Below, in pieces: positions 34,801 to 43,085 of a DNA stretch of 64,000 nt; position 1 is the first letter of the stretch; each line of letters opens with the position of its first letter. Location of the stretch: positions 62,001-126,000 of the forward strand of contig NZ_SLWR01000002.1 of assembly GCF_004345665.1 (NCBI RefSeq), given 5' to 3'. The position numbers and the translations under genes are program-made. This stretch comes from Kribbella antiqua (GTDB lineage: Bacteria > Actinomycetota > Actinomycetes > Propionibacteriales > Kribbellaceae). Under the pieces are notes generated by a model that was given only the letters and a program-made list of their open reading frames with translations, was not told where the DNA came from and ran no database searches.

Positions 34801-35843
34801 TGCCCGTGCCGGGGCACGCTTCGCGTGCCGTCGCGGTCAACGTCCGCGCCGAGGTTTCGGGCCTGGAGCTGATCTCCGACCCGGACGACGACAGCACCGT
34901 CCAGCTGGGCGAGATCGATCGCGAGCAACGCGTCACGCAGCTCACCGCCAAGAGCAACAAGCTGCTGCCGACCAGCCAGAACCTCGGCGGAACCGATCCG
35001 GTCACCGGCATCAAGGCCGGCGTCGCCACCGGTGAGCAGGTGTCCGAGAAGGACACCAGCACGGCCGGCAACCGTAACGAGACCAGCAAGATGGAGTCCG
35101 GAAACGTCGTCACGGTCAAGGTGACCGTCGACTACCACCTCGACTTCGAGCGGCTCAAGCTCGATCGGCGCGGCCGGCCGAAGGCGGACCAGCGGGACAC
35201 CATCCGCAAAGCCGCCACCGGCGAGGCGTACATCACCATGTTCCGGCACGAGTACGACGCGATGCGCGCCCGGATGGAGGCCGGAGTCGCACCGATGCGC
35301 GGCTGGGATCCGTCCAAGGGACCCAAACCGCCCAGGCTACGGACCGTGCGGGTCGCCGCCGACGAGGTGGTTGCCGGCGACAACGGCCAACCGGAGCATC
35401 ACCCGTACCGTCCGATGGTCGAGGCGCTGGCGCAGGCCCGCCGCGAGGGCGTCATCGTCCGGCTCACCCTGCGCGCACAGGACGGCAGCAAGCAGGTGTA
35501 CGACGCTTCGCCGGACGGAACGATGACAGGCCGGAACCGCGACGACGACGGGTTCGCCGCCGCCTTCGCGACGCTGCACCCCCGGCTCTCACTGCTGGCC
35601 GAAGGCCGGGTCGACCTGCGGCAGCTGTACCTGTCGGGAGCTCACAACGGGCGGCTCAGCGGAGCGGTCGTGGAAGCCCTGCAGCAGCAAGGGATCCCGG
35701 CCGCGGTGCTGGCCGAGCTCGACCACACCGTGAAGCGGAAGTCGCCGGAGGAAGAGGAAGCGGAGGTCGACGGTGCCGAGCAGCGGCGGCTGGCCCGCAC
35801 CGCCGCCGGCAAGTCCGGCAGTGGCTTCTCGATCCACGGTTGA
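28824..35843 (+). CDS. Giant protein 1 (2339 aa), repeat-rich, function unknown
   Basis: The TTG at 28824, with GGGGAGG 10 nt upstream, opens 2339 residues. No signal peptide or membrane helix is seen. Order: helical N-terminal domain (1-175), basic linker, extra domain found only in this paralogue (about 192-335), a conserved block (340-410), an Ala/Glu-rich coiled-coil-like stretch (420-565), then beta-rich Ser/Thr/Gly modules. Five modules end in a similar way, for example GDAVLRVPENDFF, GAVMLTMPERDAL, GQMTLLVPASVIN and GEAYITMFRHEYDA. The extra domain contains PRVWANQCSRVLQD, which looks like a metallopeptidase HExxH helix with its ligands lost. The overall style recalls giant actinobacterial toxin-related proteins, but I find no toxin tip. 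Paralogue of the next gene. Confidence 0.8.
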   Translation: MTTPAISARDPVPRARSALALALGVLAPEAIALSDGGVRLRDSRDLVARESLQRVEERLARRAAAAQVADERLVAEAVALLGAELDLSRGGASPVDGATRALDDLLDLPDLSDSMRTEAQAMLRTVLEGNRLTTESAVERLVSERARERREARPPLVAETVGAAYSIARQAEATFRPQMAPATPRGRGRHRRTVGTRHRRVGMRDFTGSGLDRPGRSPRLGDLTPADAEVTALNALLQVQPPGVTEPTRLIGRPQLGVVTTVRGPQHFRVEIGEPRRGHAAQAGMRAGTLADPHVLRLSPNLSIDQLPRVWANQCSRVLQDVEAQATAPTSLLGRFRTALGSRQANRDRAAQAQYDEFRQLIREWRETRQGRGTREVGFVELDLANLAASIGRSGQPMPALPWVGEQVVAPEPTPPQPPTALAQLREQVLQQMAGLERAAADQTERAETRANSGEAATEAAEAAVEDAIKREGRNDDAASEQGRKIRDAAAKTAALAQRHKTIATECAAAAQRAVEARDAYQAVLTHLDALEANGQQPGPELAALVRTASDRVDFYESAVVATLPSEDIYPTATTSGRMPHLTKLCRDLNTALKAEQNPHRYTPELLHRELRAETRRLLSPDGVVLTVGNDPTADVSQLTQFELKLQPGELREVLDHPTAFDEGQLGTLVQGGYNVATTATDTINYSGGFNLKTAMWLVPGAVPLQAAAQVIAPGLEFAIGRSHNVTSGATEFGQAGAVEVLNGETLRFRSETPRWGWRMRTSAVGPWSRTHVVASGDPQDADILDLGIGHSYTVPPPTETVSLADLGLGHERLTQLPDHVASRVDGLTEMADEAVAKLRQRLGSLDRVGHDDLRSLLIEDGMARLEDTTRPGGVGRIITNGGRAVAYAQLESVPVFETFELLSDSSPEHKVERLRVGFSGASGGQTFAASGSFAAGLGTPNPLMPDLGTTSWDFGPSIKGGRTTGREDGISTADLAIHPSVQRMHPTVGVRVRIEHKLTVHRLDTEGSFTVDGAGDAVLRVPENDFFQYGGPVPRDALVLGEDNLPKRGLDGRILLRGDPQPTEENISPPVWWGNARGQLRGAGPALVENFVGADPALKKFAERLVAQGLIPPLDFDAEGRPVIREQALRDLAGQDDALVASQLENFQRVCQQISKHRLETGYDVAAQSGIVFELTKHRTGLPPEVHSYRVQLEQDYKKAKLLGLSTGKNVVNLDIGSNTSGRSGGRSKSLPWSAKFGFGNSPDQGQAGSTPSIGPSYGRASLGRLISWATGGTVNRVSLTESTAKVAVFEVPHTITISEITRDGDVELVRQSGQARIAWDSELCNRGRQPSLSVGGRVDPALLQSATFQHVDVGDPVSRLVAEVPELARGDSAALHHVSAFLGVRNLTARPELLTSEYRTSLIVTPAPSDPLQAIAQRGLTPRQATLSITSRVENLKYVGSGHPINGDINLTLGSTSSTVGVSTGNTAGIGGGSGSVAADGSGMTGSVGVNRSGARSSSSTRTNVNGVERLAIRDGQHYQFWGDLILEAEIRSAGVEPRKIPLENGAVMLTMPERDALQLYGQRKLDLPLEKVSDAVERVLDGNLSLPRRTTTALIRRYQGEKAGVTEGLAATHTNERLADKLRRLANLPEAPDQTFDELVADAEDVVRQRREVQLPEHYDVTMGAGLIDRDSLQDLDGNDTDLLREVCAAIEGHAPGALDDAVLATALRGDLAGDRWRGHIDDMLDPLGFEKEYPVGTSDSPRNLKVRIKVVFDGPVTVDEPLDDNENENAFNIVQDYDYYEESGSVTGTTSHGVEAGGTMTDGQVGSAGLNTDVSTSTTATTSKQNTRMSRGLWLKTKRVERGYRVVVEVEEAPSAGGATKGRLVQAADLHRTPAPPTRRESTGQMTLLVPASVINSTPPKIYPEVTDHRAFTLPSNYFVEGTLSYQRGDEPENKLFQAVYSRLSQRDMLNAAGVQLHETTLKNMLRPAVRKAAFEQIVSPAGYDLTPLPVPGHASRAVAVNVRAEVSGLELISDPDDDSTVQLGEIDREQRVTQLTAKSNKLLPTSQNLGGTDPVTGIKAGVATGEQVSEKDTSTAGNRNETSKMESGNVVTVKVTVDYHLDFERLKLDRRGRPKADQRDTIRKAATGEAYITMFRHEYDAMRARMEAGVAPMRGWDPSKGPKPPRLRTVRVAADEVVAGDNGQPEHHPYRPMVEALAQARREGVIVRLTLRAQDGSKQVYDASPDGTMTGRNRDDDGFAAAFATLHPRLSLLAEGRVDLRQLYLSGAHNGRLSGAVVEALQQQGIPAAVLAELDHTVKRKSPEEEEAEVDGAEQRRLARTAAGKSGSGFSIHG

Positions 35844-35879
35844 ACAAGTCACGGTCGTGTGATGATCGCCACCGCAAAA

Positions 35880-35934
35880 GTTAACTCTTCAGGTGAGAAA
35901 CGTGGCGAGCCAGTAACCAGTTGTTTGCTACCTT
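35880..35934 (+). promoter_or_regulatory. Control region of giant gene 2, copy of the one at giant gene 1
   Basis: GTTAACTCTTCAGGTGAG (35880-35897, one change from giant 1), GTAACC at 35913 and TTTGCTA at 35924-35930 keep exactly the spacing found at 28705-28755 (16 and 11 nt). TACCTT (35929-35934) matches a -10. The ribosome site GGGGAGG (35984-35990) again lies 10 nt before a TTG. This points to duplication of gene plus promoter and to continued co-regulation. Confidence 0.55.
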
Positions 35935-36000
35935 CCCGTACAGGAAAAGCCTGGTCACAGATCGTGACACCAGAGGGCTTGACGGGGAGGAGATACGGGT

Positions 36001-39000
36001 TTGACGACTCCCGCCATCTCCACCAGCGATCCACGCTTGCGCGCGCGGGCCGCGATCGGCCTCGCGCTCGGCATGATCGCCCCGGACGCGCTCGCGCTCA
36101 GTGACGGCCGGATCCTGCTGGCGAACTCCCGCGAGCAGCTCGACCAGGACGTCGTACGCCGGCTGGAGGAGAGGCTGGCGCGGCGGAGGGCCACCGACGA
36201 GGAGCTCGTCGTCGAGGCCGTCGCCCTGCTCGGTGCGGAGCTCGATCGAGGTGACTCCCCGGTCGACAGTGCGACGCAGGCGCTCGACACTCTGCTCGAC
36301 GTGCCGGAGCTGTCCGACTCGATGCGGGCCGAAACCCAGCGGATGCTCCGGACGGTTCTGGAAGGCAACCAGCTCACCACCGAAACGTCCGTACGGCGAC
36401 TGGCGGCCGAGCGCGCGGAGGAGCGGACCGAGGGCAGGACACCAGCGACCGAGCTGGTCGAGGCCGCGTTGTCCATCGGCCGCCAGGCGGAGACCGTGGC
36501 CCGGGCCCAGGCAGTCCCTGCGCCCGCACGTGCTCGGCGTCAGGTCGGGGGCCGGCACCGCAGGGGTAACGGCCAAGCCGGCTTGGCCGGCCGGCTCCAG
36601 TACGCGTTCGGCAGCCGCCACGAAGGTCGCAGCCGTCAAGTCGAGGCGCAGTACGACGAGTTCCGTGAGCTGAGCCGTGAATGGCAGCAGACGCGGCAGG
36701 GACAGGGCGCCAGGGAGATCGGCTTCGTCGAGCTGGATCTGGCCACTCTCGCTGAGAACATTCGCCGCAGCGGCCAGCCGATGCCGGTCCTGCCCTGGCT
36801 CGGCCGGCAGGTCGTCACGCCCGAGCTGCCGCCACAGACGCCGTACTCCGACCTGCGGGAGCAGATCCGCCGTCAGATCGCCGCGCTCGAGCGGGGAGCC
36901 GCCGACCAGACCACTCGCGCCGATACCCGGACCAACAGCGCAGCCAACGCCACTCAGGACGCTGCTGATGACCTGCGCGACGCCGACGAGCAGGAGCGCT
37001 TCAAGGACTCCGCCGCGCCTGAGCGGGCCCGCACGCTGCGCGTCCACGCCGCCAACAAGCTCGCGATGGCAGGGCGGCACACTGCGATCGCTGCGGCTTG
37101 CACTACGGCGGCGCAGCGCGCAGACGACGCTCGCGAGGCTTACCAGTCGCTGTTGACCGAGCTGGACGCGCTGGAGGCCAGTGGCCTCGCGCCTAGCCGG
37201 GAGTTCGCCGTACTGACGCAGTCGGCCAGAGAGCGGGTCGATGCGTACAAGACAGCTGTGGACGCAGCGCTGCCGTCGGAGGACGTGCGGCACAACCCGC
37301 TGCCGTCGGGACGGCTGCCACACCTGACTGAACTCTGCGAAGACCTCAACATCGCGCTGAAGAAGGAGGAGAACCCCTACGAGTTCACTCCGGACTTCCT
37401 GCATCGCACCCTCCGCGCGGAGCTCCGGCGGACGATGTCGCCGGGCGGGTTCGTGCTGACGATCGGGAACGACCCGTCGGCGAACGTCGACGAGCTGACG
37501 CAATTCGAGTTCAGTCTCGATGTGGGCGAGCTGCACGAGGTTCTCGACAGCCCGGTCAAGTTCGACGAGGGTCAGCTCGGCCAGGTGGTGCAGGGCGGGT
37601 ACAACATCGCGACGACGGCGACGGACACGCTCGGCCTCAGCGGCGGCGGCAACCTCAAGACCGCGATGGCGGCGTTTCCCGACTCGAGCAAGCTCAAGGC
37701 TCTCTCCCACCTCGTCAACCCCGGCGTCGAGTTCGCGGTCGGGCGCAGTCACAGTGTCAACGGCGGCGCGACGGAGTTCGCCCAGACCGGCGCGGTCGAA
37801 GCGCTCCGCGGCGAGATCCTCCGGTACCGGTCGACGCGGCCGCGGTGGCGCTGGCGGATGCGGACGTCCGCGACCGGCCCGTGGTCCGAGACCAAGGTCG
37901 TCGCCCTGGGCGCGCCGCACGACGCGAGCACCCTCGACCTCGGCTACAGCCACAGCTACACCGTCGGCCCGCCGGCCGAGACTGTCAGCCTGGCCGACCT
38001 CGGCCTGATCGACGAGCGCAGTACCGACCTCCCCGAGCACATGGCCTCCCGGGTCGACGGGCTCGGCGATCTCGCTGATCAAGCGGTCGCGGGCCTGACG
38101 CAACGACTCGGCTCACTCGATCGGGTCGGCCACGACCAGCTCCGCGGTCTGATCGTCGAGGACGGGATGATCCGGCTGGACGAGTCGACCCGTCCGGGCG
38201 GCATCGGCCGGCTCATCACCAACGGCGGCCGCGCCGTCGCCTACGCCCAGCTGGAGTCGTTCCCGGTCTACGAAACGTTCGAACTGCTCAGCGACAGCTC
38301 TCCCGAGCACAAGCTGGAGTTGTGGCGCGTCGGTTACACCACCGCCTCCGGCGGCCAGACGTTCGCCACCTCCAACTCGGTCGCGGGCACCCTCAGCTAC
38401 CCCGGTACGGCCCTGTCCGACGTCGGTACGTCGAGCTGGGACGTCGGTCCGGGAATCAGAGCCGGACGTAACACCGGCCGCGAGGACGGGATGGCCGCGG
38501 CCGACCAGGGCAGCCGCTGGAGCACCATGCGGCTGGCGCCCACGCTCGGCGTCAAGATGCGGATGGTGCACAAGCTCACCGTCCACCAGCTCGACGGTGA
38601 CGACTCCTTCACGGTCGAGGGCAAAGGCGACGCGTTCCTGCGGATGCTGGAGCGGGACGCCTTCCGCTACGGCTGCCCGGTGCCGGCCGAGGCCCTCGTT
38701 CGGAAGGCCGACGGCAAGCCGCACCGCACGTCCGACGGCGAGCTGCTGCTGCGGAGCGACCCGCAGCCGACCCTGGAGAAAATCGGCCTGCCCGTCTGGA
38801 TGGGCAACGGCACGGGCCAGCTGCGCGGTGCGGGACCGGCGCTGATCCGGGACTTCAAGGGCGCCGACAAAGCGCTGCGCAAGCTGCTCGTCCACCTCGC
38901 CGACCACGAGCTGATCCCGCCGATCGACCCCGAGACCGGCCGGCTACTGATGCACGAGTGGATCCGGGAGCGGCCCGGCCAGGATGATGCCCTGGTCGCC

Positions 39001-42000
39001 AGCCAGCTGGAGAACTACCAACGGGTCTGCCAGCAGGTCACCAAGCACCGGCTCGAGAGCGGGTACGACGCCGCAGCGCAGAGCGGGCTGCTGTTCAAGC
39101 TCACCAAGCACCGCACCGTCGAGCTTGCCGGGAACCGCCCCGGGATCGCGTCCGAGGCGCACACCTACCGGATCAAGGTCGACCAGCACCTCGACCAGGT
39201 GAAGCCGCCGCGGGTCACCAGCAGCGACATGGTCGTCAACGTCGACATCGGCTCGAACTCGTTCGGCCGGTCCGGCGGGCGGTCCAAGAGCCTGCCGTGG
39301 TCGACCAGGTTCGGGTTCAGCAACAGCCCCGGTGCGGGTCAGTCGGGCTCGACGCCGGACCTCGGCGCCAGCTACGGCCGCTCCTCGCTCGGCCGGTTCT
39401 TCAACTGGGCCACCGGCAGCTCGCTCTGGCGGATGTCGCTGTCGGAAAGCACCTCAGAGGTCGCCGAGTTCGAGATCCCGCACACGATCACCGTCACCGA
39501 GGTCACCGAGGCCGGCGACTCCGCCCCGATCGCGGTCGAGCACGGCAGCGCGAAGGTCGGCATCGAGAAGGAGTTCTGCGACCTGGGCGAGCAGCCGTCG
39601 CTGTCGATCGCCGGCCGGGTCGATCCGGAGTTGTTGCAGACGGCAACATTCCAGCACCTCGATCCCGGCGATCCGGTGAGCCGTCTGGTCGCCGAGGTGC
39701 CGGAGCTCGCTCGCGGCGACAGCTCGGCGCTGCATCACCTCAGCGCGTTCCTCGGCGTACGGAACCTCGTCACCCGGCCGGAGCTGCTCACCTCGGAGTA
39801 CCGCACCAACGCGATCGTCAGTCCGGCGCCGTCCGACCCGCTGCAGGCGATCGCGCAGCGCGGTCTGGCCCCGCGACAGTCCGCCCTGAGCGTCTCCACC
39901 CGGGTCGAGAACCTCAAATACATCGGCAGCGCTCACCCGATCCTTGCCGACCTCAACATCGCCATCGGCAGCTCGAGCAGCACCTCAGGCGTCTCCACCG
40001 GCAACACGGCGGGCATCGACGGCGGCACCGGCGTCGCCGAGGCCGACGGCAGCTCGTTCAGTGGATCGGCCGGCGTGAGCCGCTCCGGCAGCAGGTCCGC
40101 CGCGAGTACCGAGACCAACATGGGTGCGGTCGAGCGGACGTTGATGCGGGACGGGCAGCACTACCAGTTCTGGGGCGACCTCGTGTTCGAGGCGGAGCTT
40201 CGGGCCAGTGGTGCCGAGCCGCGCAAGATCCCGCTGGAGAACGGCTCGATCGTCCTCACCCTGCCGGAGCGGGATGCATTGCGCTCGTACGGGCAGGAAA
40301 AGCTCGACCTGCCGCTGGCGAAGGTGTCCGATGCCGTCGAACGCCTCCTGGACGGGAATCTCAGCCTTCCCCGGCGTACGACGACCGCGCTGATCCGGCG
40401 CTATCAGGTCGAGAAGGCACTCGTCACCGAAGGCCTCGCGGCGACGCACACCGACGAGCGGCTCGCTGACTACCTGCGTGGTCTGGCGGATCTGCAGAAG
40501 GCCCCGAACGAGTCCTTCGACGAGGTCGTCCGCGCCGCCGAAGAGGTGACCCGGCAGCGCGTCGAGGTCGGGCTGCCGCGGCACTACGACACCACCATGG
40601 GTGCGGCCGTCATCGACCGTACGTGGTTGCAGGACCTCGACGGCAACGACACCGACATGCTGCGCGAAGTCCGGACCGCCATCGAGCAGCACTCCCCCGG
40701 CGCTCTGGACGACGCCGTACTCGATCAGGCCCTGCGCGGTGATCTCGCCGGGGCGCATTGGCGCGGTCACATGGAGGACATGCTCGACCCCAGTGGCTTC
40801 GTCCGGGAGTACCCGGTCGGCACGTCCCGCAATCTCAAGGTGCGGATCCGGGTCGTGTACGACGGCCCGGTCACGACCGAAGGCGGGACTCCGAGCGAGA
40901 CCGAGAACGCCTACAACTTCGTGCAGATGTGGAAGTTCCGCGAGCAGAGCCGCAGCGCGACCGCCACCAGGTCGTACGGCGTCCAGGCCGGTGCGGCGGC
41001 CACGGAAACCGCGGGCGCGTCCGCCGGGCTGAACACGAACGTCAGTACGTCGACCACCGCGACCACCAGCGAGCAGAACACCCGGATCAACGAGGCGTTC
41101 TGGCTCAACACCCGACGGGTCGAGCGGGACTACCGGGTGATCGTCGAGATCGAGGAGGCACCGAGCGCGACCCGGGGCAAGGCGGCCCAGACCGTCGGCC
41201 GGCTGCGGTCGGCGCCGAAGCCGACGCGGCGCGAGTCGAACGGGCGGATGTCGATGCTCGTCCCGCGGTCGGTGATCAACGCGAGACCGCAGGAACTTCC
41301 TGGGGAGACCGACCACCGGGCGATCACGCTGCCCGCCAACTACATCGTGGAGGGCACCCAGCCGTACCTGACCGGCCAGCAGCCGGTCAACAACCTCTTC
41401 AACGCCGTCTACAGCCGCCTCAGCCGGCGCGACATGCTGACAGCGGCAGGGGTGCAGCTGCACCGGACCCAGCTGGAGAACATCCTCGGCGGCTCGACCC
41501 GTGCGACGGCGTTCGCGGAGATGGCCGGATCGGGTCATGAGCTGGTTCCGCTGGCGGTCCCTGGGCACTCCTCGCGAACCGTCGCGGTCCGCGTCCGCGC
41601 CGAGGTCTCCGGCCTCGAACTGATCTCGGACCCGGACGACGAGAGCACCGTCCAGATGGGCGAGAACACCCGCGAACTGCGGGCCACCATGCTGACCAGC
41701 AAGAGCAACCGGCTGCTCCCCACCAGCAACAGCGTCGGCGGCACCGACCCGGCGACCGGCATCAAGGCCGGCATGTCCACCGGCGAGCAGGTCACCGAGA
41801 AGGACACCGGCACGGTCGGGGCACGGCACGAGACCGGTGGCTACGAATCCGGTCAGGTGGTCACGGTCAAGGTGAACGTCGACTACCACCTCGACGTCGA
41901 GCGACGCGCAGTCGACCGGCGCGGCCGGCCCAAAGTCGAGCGCAGCGACACCGTGCACCGCGCCGCCACCGGCGAGGCGTATCTGACCATGTTCCGGCAC

Positions 42001-42546
42001 GAGTACGACGCGATGCTCGCCCGGATGGAGGCCGGAGTGCCCCCGCTGCGCGACTGGGACCACACGAAGGCGCCCAAGCCTGCGAAGGTCCGGACCGTCA
42101 AGGTGAACGGCGTCCAGGACGACCAGCACCCGTACCGGCCGCTCGTCGAGGCACTGGCCCAGGCGCGCCACGACGGGGTCGAGGTGCGGCTCACCCTGCG
42201 CGGGCAGGACGGCAGCAAGCAGGTGTACATCGCCATCCCCGACGGCACCATGACCTGCCCCGGCAACGAGGGATTCGCCAAGGCCTTCGCAACCCTGCAC
42301 CCGCGACTCGCCCTGCTGGCGGAGGGCCGGGTTGACCTACAGCAGCTCTACGACTCCGGCGTACGCAACGGCCGCTTCAGCGGCGCCGTCGTCGAAGCCC
42401 TCCAGCAACAGGGAATCCCAGCCGCCGTCCTGACCCACGCCGACTCCACCCTGAAGCACGCCACGGCCCAGCCCGAGTCCGACGGCGCCAAAGACCAGCG
42501 CGGTACCGCCGCCGGCATGTCCTCGGCTGGGATAGTTATTCAATGA
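36001..42546 (+). CDS. Giant protein 2 (2181 aa), paralogue of giant protein 1
   Basis: The TTG at 36001 starts 2181 residues that align with giant protein 1 almost end to end, for example LSDSMR, GQAREIGFVELDL versus GTREVGFVELDL, DALVASQLENYQRVCQQ, and FSGAVVEALQQQGIPAAVL. It lacks the ~140-residue segment with the degenerate HExxH-like motif. The helical N-terminus, coiled-coil-like region (about 265-415) and five beta modules (ends GDAFLRMLERDAF, GSAKVGIEKEF, GSIVLTLPERDAL, GRMSMLVPRSVIN, GEAYLTMFRHEYDA) are kept. Only the last ~35 residues differ from giant 1. The stop overlaps the next ATG (ATGA), so the two following small genes are co-translated with this giant. Function unknown. Confidence 0.82.
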   Translation: MTTPAISTSDPRLRARAAIGLALGMIAPDALALSDGRILLANSREQLDQDVVRRLEERLARRRATDEELVVEAVALLGAELDRGDSPVDSATQALDTLLDVPELSDSMRAETQRMLRTVLEGNQLTTETSVRRLAAERAEERTEGRTPATELVEAALSIGRQAETVARAQAVPAPARARRQVGGRHRRGNGQAGLAGRLQYAFGSRHEGRSRQVEAQYDEFRELSREWQQTRQGQGAREIGFVELDLATLAENIRRSGQPMPVLPWLGRQVVTPELPPQTPYSDLREQIRRQIAALERGAADQTTRADTRTNSAANATQDAADDLRDADEQERFKDSAAPERARTLRVHAANKLAMAGRHTAIAAACTTAAQRADDAREAYQSLLTELDALEASGLAPSREFAVLTQSARERVDAYKTAVDAALPSEDVRHNPLPSGRLPHLTELCEDLNIALKKEENPYEFTPDFLHRTLRAELRRTMSPGGFVLTIGNDPSANVDELTQFEFSLDVGELHEVLDSPVKFDEGQLGQVVQGGYNIATTATDTLGLSGGGNLKTAMAAFPDSSKLKALSHLVNPGVEFAVGRSHSVNGGATEFAQTGAVEALRGEILRYRSTRPRWRWRMRTSATGPWSETKVVALGAPHDASTLDLGYSHSYTVGPPAETVSLADLGLIDERSTDLPEHMASRVDGLGDLADQAVAGLTQRLGSLDRVGHDQLRGLIVEDGMIRLDESTRPGGIGRLITNGGRAVAYAQLESFPVYETFELLSDSSPEHKLELWRVGYTTASGGQTFATSNSVAGTLSYPGTALSDVGTSSWDVGPGIRAGRNTGREDGMAAADQGSRWSTMRLAPTLGVKMRMVHKLTVHQLDGDDSFTVEGKGDAFLRMLERDAFRYGCPVPAEALVRKADGKPHRTSDGELLLRSDPQPTLEKIGLPVWMGNGTGQLRGAGPALIRDFKGADKALRKLLVHLADHELIPPIDPETGRLLMHEWIRERPGQDDALVASQLENYQRVCQQVTKHRLESGYDAAAQSGLLFKLTKHRTVELAGNRPGIASEAHTYRIKVDQHLDQVKPPRVTSSDMVVNVDIGSNSFGRSGGRSKSLPWSTRFGFSNSPGAGQSGSTPDLGASYGRSSLGRFFNWATGSSLWRMSLSESTSEVAEFEIPHTITVTEVTEAGDSAPIAVEHGSAKVGIEKEFCDLGEQPSLSIAGRVDPELLQTATFQHLDPGDPVSRLVAEVPELARGDSSALHHLSAFLGVRNLVTRPELLTSEYRTNAIVSPAPSDPLQAIAQRGLAPRQSALSVSTRVENLKYIGSAHPILADLNIAIGSSSSTSGVSTGNTAGIDGGTGVAEADGSSFSGSAGVSRSGSRSAASTETNMGAVERTLMRDGQHYQFWGDLVFEAELRASGAEPRKIPLENGSIVLTLPERDALRSYGQEKLDLPLAKVSDAVERLLDGNLSLPRRTTTALIRRYQVEKALVTEGLAATHTDERLADYLRGLADLQKAPNESFDEVVRAAEEVTRQRVEVGLPRHYDTTMGAAVIDRTWLQDLDGNDTDMLREVRTAIEQHSPGALDDAVLDQALRGDLAGAHWRGHMEDMLDPSGFVREYPVGTSRNLKVRIRVVYDGPVTTEGGTPSETENAYNFVQMWKFREQSRSATATRSYGVQAGAAATETAGASAGLNTNVSTSTTATTSEQNTRINEAFWLNTRRVERDYRVIVEIEEAPSATRGKAAQTVGRLRSAPKPTRRESNGRMSMLVPRSVINARPQELPGETDHRAITLPANYIVEGTQPYLTGQQPVNNLFNAVYSRLSRRDMLTAAGVQLHRTQLENILGGSTRATAFAEMAGSGHELVPLAVPGHSSRTVAVRVRAEVSGLELISDPDDESTVQMGENTRELRATMLTSKSNRLLPTSNSVGGTDPATGIKAGMSTGEQVTEKDTGTVGARHETGGYESGQVVTVKVNVDYHLDVERRAVDRRGRPKVERSDTVHRAATGEAYLTMFRHEYDAMLARMEAGVPPLRDWDHTKAPKPAKVRTVKVNGVQDDQHPYRPLVEALAQARHDGVEVRLTLRGQDGSKQVYIAIPDGTMTCPGNEGFAKAFATLHPRLALLAEGRVDLQQLYDSGVRNGRFSGAVVEALQQQGIPAAVLTHADSTLKHATAQPESDGAKDQRGTAAGMSSAGIVIQ

Positions 42547-43085
42547 ACGAGGAGCCGTACGACCCGCCTTACGCGATTGCGCGGACTCGGGATGAGGTGT
42601 TGCTGTATTTGGAGCTCACGCCTTGCCCGGACTGCGGGACCGTCGAGACCTCGTGGGAGGACGGGCTCGCGCACGTTGAGGGATCGCTGGTGATCAGTTA
42701 CGCCGGCGAGTGCCCGGGGTGTGGGGCTTCGCGGGAGTATCTGTTCGGGTTGCCGGAGCGGGAGACGCCGGGGCCGTTTCCGAACTTCGGGGGGCCTGAG
42801 GCGTCCGAATTGCTCGATGCCGGGCAGTGGCTGGCGGTGGCTGATCGGGCGGCCGGATCGGTGGGGGTGGATGACCGGTCCGAGGCGGCGCGGGCGGTGA
42901 TGTCGGTGGCGCGGGCGGCGGTGGAGGAGGTCGTGAAGTTCATCCCGCCAGGCGCGGACGTCGTACCGGACGATGCCTTCTGGACCGGCGAGGGGCGTGC
43001 GACGCTGGACGCCGAACCGGGTAGGTTCCGGTTGGAGCGACTGCTCGTCGTCCGTGACAGCTATCGGGATACAGGAGCGAATTGA
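42543..43085 (+). CDS. Small protein S1 with zinc-ribbon-like cysteines, coupled to giant 2
   Basis: The 180-residue acidic protein begins DPPYAIARTRDEVLLYLEL, then carries CPDCG and, about 30 residues later, CPGCGASREYLF: four cysteines in two CxxC pairs, a likely zinc ribbon. The C-terminal half (DAGQWLAVADRAA... VEEVVKFIPPGADVVPDDAFW) matches protein S2, encoded next. No membrane or secretion signal. The ATG at 42543 overlaps the giant 2 stop by 4 bp. A partner, chaperone or immunity role for the giant protein is suggested by coupling only; I know no family name. Confidence 0.75.
   Translation: MNEEPYDPPYAIARTRDEVLLYLELTPCPDCGTVETSWEDGLAHVEGSLVISYAGECPGCGASREYLFGLPERETPGPFPNFGGPEASELLDAGQWLAVADRAAGSVGVDDRSEAARAVMSVARAAVEEVVKFIPPGADVVPDDAFWTGEGRATLDAEPGRFRLERLLVVRDSYRDTGAN

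Noticed and set aside
39985..42300. Long minus-strand frames under the giant genes (also 35881-38103 and 33318-35249)
   Set aside because: Same kind of antisense shadow; giants have consistent paralogue alignment in the plus frame only.
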